A stretch of 14,478 bases of DNA, taken from Betaproteobacteria bacterium (GTDB lineage Bacteria > Pseudomonadota > Gammaproteobacteria > Burkholderiales > SG8-41). The notes below the pieces were generated by a model. That model was not told the origin of the DNA. It searched no databases and was given only the letters and a program-made list of their open reading frames with translations. Positions 9,124 to 14,478 of this stretch are shown here, piece after piece. The translations under genes and the position numbers were made by a program. The stretch covers positions 1-14,478 of the forward strand of contig JANXRI010000064.1 in the NCBI GenBank assembly GCA_025353085.1, read 5' to 3'. Every line of letters begins with the position of its first letter. The stretch's first letter is position 1.

Positions 9124-9867
9124 TTATCGCGCCATCACCGATTTAGGAGGCTGGAGCCGCACGTCGAGGAGCAATCGATTGATTTCTTTTTTGACGACGG
9201 CGTAACATTCGCAGGACCCGGCTTCCAGACCGCTGCGTTTGAGCACTGAAATATGACCGCGGCGATAGCTGATTATGCCGGCGCGCTGCAAATTGCCGGC
9301 GGCCTCGGTCACGCCTTCGCGGCGCACGCCGAGGGCGTTGGCAACGAGTTCCTGGGTGATGACCAATTCGTTGGTTGGCATGCGATCAAGCGTGAGCAGC
9401 AGCCAGCGGCAGAGTTGCTGCTCGATCGCATGGTGCCGGTTGCAGGCGCCGGTCTGAAACATCTGAGTGACCAGTGCCTGCGTATAGCGCAACAGCAGAC
9501 GCTGCACCGGGCCGCCGCGATGGAATTCCTCTTTTAAGAGCGCCGCCGGCAAACGGTACCCTTGCCCCGCGGTTTGCACGACCGCCGAACTAGGCGTCGT
9601 GTCACCGCCCATGAAGAGCGAGATGCCGAGCACGCCTTCATTGCCGACGCTGGCCATTTCGGCGGATACGCCGGACTCCATCACATACAGCAGGGAGACG
9701 ATCGACGTCGTCGGGAAGTATACGTGCGTCAAGTGGCCCCCGGGTTCGTACAGCATCTCGCCCAGCAGCATAGGCACCGCTTCAAGGTTAGGCGCCAGGC
9801 GATCGAATTCCGGCGCGGGCAGCGCATCCAGCAGGTGATTCTGTTTGGGATTTGGAGATGCAGCCAT
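9124..9867 (-). CDS. Crp/Fnr-family transcriptional regulator
   Basis: A 247-residue cytoplasmic DNA-binding protein. Residues about 15-130 form a cNMP-binding-like beta-roll (HVYFPTTSIVSLLYVMESG, then GNEGVLGISLF at 75-85). A dimerisation helix follows, then a winged helix-turn-helix at about 167-207 (TQELVANALGVRREGVTEAA, ending RRGHISVL). The phosphate-binding cassette is degenerate: the Arg-Ser/Thr pair that holds cAMP in true CRP is replaced by PSSA at 92-95, so cAMP binding is doubtful and the ligand is unknown. A Cys-Glu-Cys motif lies at 219-221. The ATG start at 9865-9867 has AAGGGA 7 bases upstream, inside the end of the preceding receiver-PAS gene, and the gap to that gene is 2 bases, so translation is probably coupled. 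It is the only evident transcriptional output of the operon. Family call is firm; target genes are unknown. Confidence 0.88.
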   Translation of the reverse strand: MAASPNPKQNHLLDALPAPEFDRLAPNLEAVPMLLGEMLYEPGGHLTHVYFPTTSIVSLLYVMESGVSAEMASVGNEGVLGISLFMGGDTTPSSAVVQTAGQGYRLPAALLKEEFHRGGPVQRLLLRYTQALVTQMFQTGACNRHHAIEQQLCRWLLLTLDRMPTNELVITQELVANALGVRREGVTEAAGNLQRAGIISYRRGHISVLKRSGLEAGSCECYAVVKKEINRLLLDVRLQPPKSVMAR

Positions 9868-9869
9868 GG

Positions 9870-10697
9870 TTAGTTCCCTTTGCCTTCGGCAAGCTGCACG
9901 CCGATACCGCGATAGCCGATAAAGCGGGAGGCGCCGTTGAACATCGGCTCGCCGCTGACTTGATACCGCTGCCGTCCGCCATCTGCAGTCACGCGGCTGA
10001 ATGCAAAGTCGAGGAAGGGCTCGCGCGCTGCGATCTTGGCGCGCAGTTCGGCGCGTTGCTCTGTATCCCAGCCGCTCATGCCATCATCGCTGCGCGCGCC
10101 GGTCAGCGCGTCGACCCGCAAGCCGAGCATTTCAAGCACCGGTCCCGACGTTTTGGTAAAGGCGCCGCTTTCGTCCTGTTCCCAATACCAGTCAGACGAC
10201 AACTCGGCCAGACTGCGGAAACGCGCCTCGCTCTCGCGCAGTTCAGCCGTGCGTTCGGCGACTTTCTGCTCAAGTATTTCATTTTGCTTTTCGAGCTGTT
10301 TATACAGCAGCCGCACTTCGAGCATGTTGTGAATGCGTGTTTTCACTTCGACCAGATCGAACGGCTTGCTGATGAAATCCTTGGCGCCGGCCTGCAGCGC
10401 GCGCAGTTTGTGTCCCGGTTGCGCGGTCAGCACGATGACGGGCAGGTAACCGTCGGTCTCGTTGGTTTTGAGCCCTGCCATCACCGCAAATCCGTCCATG
10501 ACGGGCATCTGCAGGTCGAGCAGGATTAAATCGTAGGGATCTTTCCGGTGCAATGCGCAGACCTCCTCGGGCTTCATCGTGGAGCTGACCGCGGTGTAAC
10601 CGCTTTCGCTTAGCATCTGCTCGAGCAAGGCGACATTGGATTCCTGATCATCGACGATCAGTATCCGTGCATTTGAAACGTCCGGCATAGTGGTCAT
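9870..10697 (-). CDS. Receiver-PAS response regulator without an output domain
   Basis: 275 residues, cytoplasmic. The receiver domain (about 10-125) has the acidic pair D16/D17, phospho-acceptor D61 in LLDLQMP, T91 and K111 in SKPFD, so it should accept phosphate. A helical linker (about 125-155, ending EQKVAERTAELRESEARF) looks like a coiled coil and leads into a PAS domain (about 155-268). The protein stops right after the PAS end (YRGIGVQLAEG). In relatives a GGDEF, EAL or kinase domain often follows at this point; none is present here. It probably relays or modulates by protein contact, for example with the co-encoded Crp-like protein (inference). The ATG at 10695-10697 has AGAGGA 9 bases upstream within the kinase gene end; an ATG three codons further in (10686-10688) is an alternative start. 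The gap from the kinase stop is 5 bases. Confidence 0.88.
   Translation of the reverse strand: MTTMPDVSNARILIVDDQESNVALLEQMLSESGYTAVSSTMKPEEVCALHRKDPYDLILLDLQMPVMDGFAVMAGLKTNETDGYLPVIVLTAQPGHKLRALQAGAKDFISKPFDLVEVKTRIHNMLEVRLLYKQLEKQNEILEQKVAERTAELRESEARFRSLAELSSDWYWEQDESGAFTKTSGPVLEMLGLRVDALTGARSDDGMSGWDTEQRAELRAKIAAREPFLDFAFSRVTADGGRQRYQVSGEPMFNGASRFIGYRGIGVQLAEGKGN
9875..9880 (-). promoter_or_regulatory. Ribosome binding site of the crp-like gene inside the preceding gene
   Basis: AAGGGA on the minus strand lies 7 bases before the ATG at 9867. It overlaps the last sense codons of the receiver-PAS gene, whose TAA is 2 bases from the ATG. This arrangement supports translational coupling. 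Confidence 0.65.
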
Positions 10698-10702
10698 TAT
10701 GT

Positions 10703-13114
10703 TTAATCCTCTTTGAGGGCGACAGCTTCGGGAGTTTTTGCATAGAGCAGCGCGACATCCAGCGTATTCATGAATTCGTTGACCTTGATCGGCTTGGTAA
10801 GATAACGGAAGAAGCCCGCTTCGAGGCCTTTTTCGATATCGCGCGGCATTGCGTTCGCACTTAAGGCGATCACCGGGATGTGCGCCGTCGCGGGATGCTG
10901 GGCCAGCACCCGCAGCGCATCAATGCCGCTGATACCGGGCAGATTGATGTCCATCAGGATGAGTTCGGGCTTGGCGGCGAGCGCCGTCTCGATTCCGCTG
11001 ACGCCGTCGCGCGCGGTTAACAAGCGCATGTCAGGCCGCCGCGCGATTAAATCCTGGACCAGCATCAGGTTGGCGGGGTTGTCCTCGACGTAAAGCAGGG
11101 TATGCGTTTGCGGATCAGCGTTCTCAGCCGCCGGTACACCAGCACCGGTGGCAATGGGAACGGCCGGCGGGTCGGTTGTCACGTTGAGCTCGATCCAGAA
11201 CACGCTGCCCTTTCCCACAGTGCTGTCGACGCCAATCGCGCCGCCCATCAGTTCGACGAGCCGCTTGCATACCACCAGCCCGATGCCGGTTCCTTCCTCG
11301 ACATTGGTTTCCTGACCGAGACGATTAAACGGTTGAAACAACTTCGCGAGTTTTTCCTGCGCCAATCCCGTACCGGTGTCTTGAAAACTCAGGCGTACGC
11401 GCTGCGGCGCGGGCAGCACATAACTGACGAGCACGGACCCATCGACCGTATTGTATTTGATCGCATTGGAAAGCAGGTTGACGACAATCTGTTTGACGCG
11501 CGTGCGGTCCGCTTTGATGAGGCACGGCTGCTTGAACCGCGGAAAAGTCACCTTGACGCCGCGCTTACGCGCCTGAGGCTCTGTCATTGTTTCGCATTCC
11601 TGCATGACTTCGCCAAGCGAAACCGGCTCCATCGAGAGCAACAACTTGCCGGATTCGATCAAGGCGAGGTCGAGAATTTCATTGATCAGATCGAGCAGGT
11701 ACCAGCCCGCCTTCAAAATCTGGTCGATACTGCGTTTTTGCGCTGCGGTCGGCGCCGGCGTGCCGGATTCCATGAGCTGGGCGAAACCGAGAATCGCGCT
11801 GAGCGGGGTGCGCAGTTCGTGGCTCATGCTGGAAAGAAAATCGGATTTTGCGAGATTGGCTTCTTCGGCAACGCTCCTTGCAACGTTAAGCTCAGCATTC
11901 TGATCCGTCATAATTTTGTCAAGCCGTGCCCGTTCGGTAACATCGCGAAACACCAGCACAGCACCCACCACCTGGCCCGAGCGCGTGTGTATCGGCGCGC
12001 AACTGTCGGCGATATCGCATTCACTGCCATCGCGTGCGATCAGTATCGTGTGATTGGCGAGTCCATGCACGGCATTTTGCGCAAGCGTGTCGCGTACCGG
12101 CACCGGCGATGGCAAGCGGGTAAGTCGGTCGATGATATTGAAAATTTCATGCACCGGCCGATGCAGGGCCTCTGACAGCGTCCAGCCGGTCAGGCGCTGT
12201 GCCAGCGGGTTCACGAGCGTCACGCGTCCGTCGGCGTCCGTTGCAATCACCGCATCACCGATGGAATTAAGCGTAATCGCGAGTTTTTCTTCACTGATCT
12301 CGGCGGCGGCACTGGTCTGCTGCAGTTGCTTGTTCAGTGTCTCTTGCACGTCCAGCAGATGTTCGGTTTTACGATGCACCAGATCATCGAGTCGATGCTG
12401 CGTTTCGCGGTAAATGAGGTAAGCAAATGACAGCGTGAGCAGGAACGCAAACAGGCTCGCCGTAACGATCAGCGCAAACAGCTGACGCATGCTTGCCTGG
12501 AAATCCACTCCTATCTGACGCAGCAGCACATCTTCGACTTCCACGTAACCGCCGATTTCGCCGCGGATCTCCGCCATCAGGCGTTTGCCGGCGCCGCTCG
12601 TTTCCGCGACGATCGCGGCAGGCAGGTTCTGGCGGCGCAGTTCGACAATTCGCAATAAGTCCGCCATTTTTGCGGTGACGAGCGGCGTGAGTGCATCGAG
12701 GTGCTGCAAAGCGCGCAGGTCATGCGTAAGCTCACGCATGTCTTTCAGATGAGACGCGACGGTATCGCGCACCGCCAGGTATGGCTCAAGAAAGGACTCC
12801 TCGCCGGTTAACGCATAACCGCGTGCACCGGTTTCGGCATCCTTTATCTTCGACAGGAGTGCATTCGCGCGCAGCACGAGATCGTAGGAATGCTGGCGCC
12901 TTGCCTCGGAACCCTCGATTTGCGCGAACGCCCAGAACGACAGCATCACCGCGAACGCGGCGAGCAGCGCCGCGCCGGCGAGGGAGCCGACCATTTTATA
13001 ATTCGCGGCGAGCGTGAAAGTGCTTACTGGTTTGCCGGCATCATTGCGGGAAGCGCTGGTGCGTTCGAACACGGCCGGCCTTTCAGGAATGCGTGTTAAC
13101 TTCTTCTGGTGCAT
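10703..13114 (-). CDS. CHASE3-PAS hybrid sensor histidine kinase
   Basis: An 803-residue inner-membrane sensor kinase. After a 40-residue polar, basic N-terminus come TM1 (about 42-64), a periplasmic CHASE3 domain (about 66-205, with KDAETGARGYALTGEESFL) and TM2 (about 210-235). A coiled linker leads to a PAS domain (about 274-390) and HisKA with H432 in SHELRTP. The HATPase domain has N550 (NLLSNAIKYN), D579 (DTGTGL) and GTGIGL at 608-613. The C-terminal receiver (about 672-790) has E677/D678, D722 in LMDINLPG, S752 and K774. All catalytic residues are intact. There is no Hpt domain in the protein or elsewhere in the window, so phosphate transfer from D722 to another protein would need a partner elsewhere; alternatively H432 may phosphorylate the receiver-PAS protein directly. 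The ATG at 13112-13114 lacks a clear Shine-Dalgarno sequence. It is the first gene of the three-gene operon. The CHASE3 ligand is unknown. Confidence 0.93.
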   Translation of the reverse strand: MHQKKLTRIPERPAVFERTSASRNDAGKPVSTFTLAANYKMVGSLAGAALLAAFAVMLSFWAFAQIEGSEARRQHSYDLVLRANALLSKIKDAETGARGYALTGEESFLEPYLAVRDTVASHLKDMRELTHDLRALQHLDALTPLVTAKMADLLRIVELRRQNLPAAIVAETSGAGKRLMAEIRGEIGGYVEVEDVLLRQIGVDFQASMRQLFALIVTASLFAFLLTLSFAYLIYRETQHRLDDLVHRKTEHLLDVQETLNKQLQQTSAAAEISEEKLAITLNSIGDAVIATDADGRVTLVNPLAQRLTGWTLSEALHRPVHEIFNIIDRLTRLPSPVPVRDTLAQNAVHGLANHTILIARDGSECDIADSCAPIHTRSGQVVGAVLVFRDVTERARLDKIMTDQNAELNVARSVAEEANLAKSDFLSSMSHELRTPLSAILGFAQLMESGTPAPTAAQKRSIDQILKAGWYLLDLINEILDLALIESGKLLLSMEPVSLGEVMQECETMTEPQARKRGVKVTFPRFKQPCLIKADRTRVKQIVVNLLSNAIKYNTVDGSVLVSYVLPAPQRVRLSFQDTGTGLAQEKLAKLFQPFNRLGQETNVEEGTGIGLVVCKRLVELMGGAIGVDSTVGKGSVFWIELNVTTDPPAVPIATGAGVPAAENADPQTHTLLYVEDNPANLMLVQDLIARRPDMRLLTARDGVSGIETALAAKPELILMDINLPGISGIDALRVLAQHPATAHIPVIALSANAMPRDIEKGLEAGFFRYLTKPIKVNEFMNTLDVALLYAKTPEAVALKED
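10707..10712 (-). promoter_or_regulatory. Ribosome binding site of the receiver-PAS gene inside the kinase gene
   Basis: AGAGGA on the minus strand lies 9 bases before the ATG at 10697, within the last codons of the hybrid kinase gene. It favours this ATG over the one at 10688. Confidence 0.6.
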
Positions 13115-13266
13115 ATCCCGCGCCGCGCGAAGAGCCGGGCGGAGTCATCTTGATCATCGATTGAAGCGGAAGTCCGAGCGCACATACGAGGGTCGCTTAA
13201 AGCGCAAACTTCCAACGCGGCACCCCCCAACGACAGCCGCTAGAATCCGCCACGACCTATGGCTTA

Positions 13267-13276
13267 TGGTGCACCA
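13267..13276. promoter_or_regulatory. Perfect 10-bp palindrome TGGTGCACCA, possible operator
   Basis: TGGTGCACCA reads the same on both strands and lies about 153 bases upstream of the kinase start. Perfect short palindromes like this are common dimer-binding sites. It contains a TGCACCA half-site like that of NtrC, but the spaced second half is missing. No regulator can be assigned. Confidence 0.3.
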
Positions 13277-13332
13277 AATTAAGCAGGAACTCCGTACGGC
13301 AGCAAACATATAGCGACGATTCGCAACCGCTT

Positions 13333-13372
13333 ATTGAGCGTTTCATAATGGATGACAATCGGAACGCTCAAT
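13333..13372. repeat. 10-bp perfect inverted repeat with 20-base spacer
   Basis: ATTGAGCGTT (13333-13342) and AACGCTCAAT (13363-13372) are exact reverse complements separated by 20 bases. The repeat lies 58 bases before the start of the transposase frame. It could be an operator, a stem in a leader RNA, or part of an insertion-element end. Confidence 0.45.
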
Positions 13373-13430
13373 CCCCCCGCCCCTTGCCCTTTGGGCATAG
13401 GTATCTACACATCTTTTATGATGCACGGGG

Positions 13431-13974
13431 TTGTACAAAAGTTCGAGGGGTGTTAGAAACCGGCGGTATGCTCTTAAGAAACCTGAACTGGAAGCAAGAC
13501 TCGTTGAGCGCCGGGAGACTATGGTGCAGCAGCACGTGCGTGGCGCGCAAGCGCTGGCCGCAGGCCTAGCGGCGCTGCCCGATACATGCAGTAGTGCCGC
13601 CTACACACAGGCGGCATGGCGTTTTCTGAATAACGAACGCGTCGGTTTGTCGCAACTGGCCAAGCCGCTGGTGAGCGCGGTGCCGGGGTTGCTGGAAGCG
13701 CACTGCGAACGCGACGGGCTGCTCATGCACGACTGGTCGCGGCTGAACTTTGGCAAGCACACCCGCAAGACGGACCGGCTGAAGATGACACACAAGTCCG
13801 ACGTGGGCTACGAGTTGCAAAGCTCGGTGTTGGTGAGCGACGCGAGTGGCAAACCGCTGGTGCCGGTGGTGCACAACGTGGTGAACGACAGAGAGGTGCA
13901 TACGACGATGCACGCTGCGCCCGCGCGCGCATCAGAATCACCTGGACGAATTGAGTGAGCGCATAGCACGCATT
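13431..13974 (+). pseudogene. IS4-like transposase remnant, frameshifted and truncated
   Basis: The open frame begins at a TTG (13431); ATG 13521 (MVQQHVRGAQALAAG) is the more family-like beginning. AYTQAAWRFLNNERV is the N-terminal DNA-binding region typical of IS4/Tn5-like transposases. LMHDWSRLNF carries D101, the likely first Asp of the DDE triad, followed by KSDVGYELQSSVLVSD. The frame shifts in a CG run at 13922-13929: in frame it runs on to a TGA at 13956-13958. In the +1 frame from 13930 the sequence reads HQNHLDELSERIARI, which fits the family continuation. Similarity then stops at about 13974. The second Asp and the Glu are missing, so the protein cannot be an active transposase. 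The complete family member would be about 400 residues or more. Terminal inverted repeats and target duplications were not found. Confidence 0.75.
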
Positions 13975-14478
13975 TAATCTGGGAGCCCCACGCGCCGGAA
14001 TTTCTGCACGCGCTGGCCGGTGTTCACTTCGGTGGTGTAGACGTTGCCTTGTTGGTCCACCGCGAGGTTGTGCACGACATGAAACTGGCCGGCGAAGCGG
14101 CCCGGCCGGCCGACGCGCGCGAGCGTCTCATTGGTTGCGCGGTCTATAATGCGCAGCTCGTTGTTGACGCCATCCGCCATGTAAATGAATTTCTGCTCGC
14201 GGTCGGGCGAGAACACGAGTTCCGACACCGAGCCGTTAAGCCGCGTATTTTTTTCGAAGAAGGCTTCGGCGACAAAAGTGCCGTCTTTTTTGAACATCTG
14301 CACGCGGTCGTTGATGCGGTCGCACACATACACGAGACCGTCTTTTGAAAAGCGTACACAGTGAACCGGCCGCCCGAATTGCTGTGACGGCGGCTGCGCC
14401 GGATCGTAGGCGGGCGTCTTGTCGTCGCTTGGCGGTTTGCCGTAGGCGCCCCAATGTCGCTTGTAAGCACCCGTGTCC
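13974..14478 (-). CDS. NHL-repeat beta-propeller protein, 3' part (5' end beyond the window)
   Basis: The frame is open from the right edge to TAA at 13974-13976, giving the last 168 codons. A GTG at 14331-14333 could be taken as a start, but clear coding sequence continues upstream of it (GAYGKPPSDDKTPAYDPAQP, then FGRPVHCVRFSKDG), so the true start is outside. At least three NHL-type blades are visible: GLVYVCDRINDRVQMF, FIYMADGVNNELRIID and GNVYTTEVNTGQRVQKF. Such propellers bind proteins or ligands; many family members are secreted, but the signal region lies outside the window. The function is unknown. Its stop codon coincides with the end of the transposase remnant, so the C-terminus may have been trimmed. 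Confidence 0.82.
   Translation of the reverse strand, partial: DTGAYKRHWGAYGKPPSDDKTPAYDPAQPPSQQFGRPVHCVRFSKDGLVYVCDRINDRVQMFKKDGTFVAEAFFEKNTRLNGSVSELVFSPDREQKFIYMADGVNNELRIIDRATNETLARVGRPGRFAGQFHVVHNLAVDQQGNVYTTEVNTGQRVQKFRRVGLPD

Larger units (their letters stand above)
13115..13430. other. Gene-free region between the kinase and the transposase remnant
   Basis: These 316 bases hold no convincing gene. They should contain the promoter of the minus-strand kinase operon, but I could not pick a confident -35/-10 pair or a sigma54 (GG-N10-GC) element. They hold a 10-bp palindrome and a 10-bp inverted repeat (listed separately). A short hairpin pairs TGCCC (13385-13389) with GGGCA (13393-13397). 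A -10-like TATGAT (13417-13422, plus strand) has no good -35 partner. The right part may be the left end of the insertion element whose transposase follows; no element boundary could be fixed. Confidence 0.5.

Noticed and set aside
9852..10529. 225-codon plus-strand open frame opposite the receiver-PAS gene
   Set aside because: Antisense to a clear receiver-PAS protein; no own motif.
11102..12175. 357-codon plus-strand open frame opposite the hybrid kinase
   Set aside because: It covers the PAS, HisKA and HATPase motifs in antisense and has composition typical of a shadow frame.
13267..13285. NtrC-type enhancer site (TGCACCA half)
   Set aside because: Only one half matches; the spaced TGGTGCA partner and a sigma54 promoter are lacking.
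13348..13569. 73-codon plus-strand frame before and within the transposase remnant
   Set aside because: No ribosome binding site, and its second half is only a shifted reading of the transposase.
14331..14333. GTG as the start of the NHL gene
   Set aside because: The frame is coding upstream to the window edge, with NHL-like sequence and no stop, so the GTG is internal.
1..14478. CRISPR array, tRNA or rRNA genes, integrase
   Set aside because: No regularly spaced repeats, cloverleaf-like stretches, rRNA-like segments or recombinase motifs were seen in reading the window.

Overview
The window looks like a chromosomal segment from a GC-rich proteobacterium (roughly 60% G+C by eye). Protein style (Crp/Fnr, CHASE3 hybrid kinase, NdvB) suggests Beta- or Gammaproteobacteria, but this is inference and the genus cannot be read from the sequence. 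Almost all coding sequence is on the minus strand.

Layout in transcription order on the minus strand: a partial NHL-repeat gene enters from the right edge (13974-14478). Next to it is a broken IS4-type transposase on the plus strand (about 13431-13974), then a 316-base gene-free stretch with a 10-bp palindrome and a 10-bp inverted repeat. A tight three-gene signalling operon follows: a CHASE3-PAS hybrid histidine kinase (10703-13114), a receiver-PAS protein (9870-10697) and a Crp/Fnr-type regulator (9124-9867). Gaps inside this operon are only 5 and 2 bases, and each downstream ribosome binding site lies in the last codons of the gene before it. After a 178-base spacer with two hairpins and a possible sigma70 promoter comes one giant gene (168-8945) for a 2925-residue cyclic beta-1,2-glucan synthase (NdvB/Cgs). 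The left edge (1-167) holds a REP-like compound palindrome.

How the parts may work together: NdvB polymerises, cyclises and trims cyclic beta-1,2-glucan, a periplasmic osmolyte and host-interaction or envelope polysaccharide. The three-gene operon reads as a membrane sensor kinase, a receiver-PAS relay with no effector domain, and a DNA-binding Crp-like protein that is the only evident transcriptional output. Its position directly upstream of ndvB in the same direction makes regulation of glucan synthesis plausible, but nothing in the sequence proves it.

The right end is a small scar of mobile DNA. The transposase fragment keeps only its first catalytic Asp region, is frameshifted in a CG run, and ends exactly at the stop codon of the NHL gene. 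I saw no CRISPR array, tRNA, rRNA or integrase. I found no clearly undescribed system; the unusual points are the effector-less relay operon, the TTG start of the giant gene, and the IS scar at the NHL gene end.
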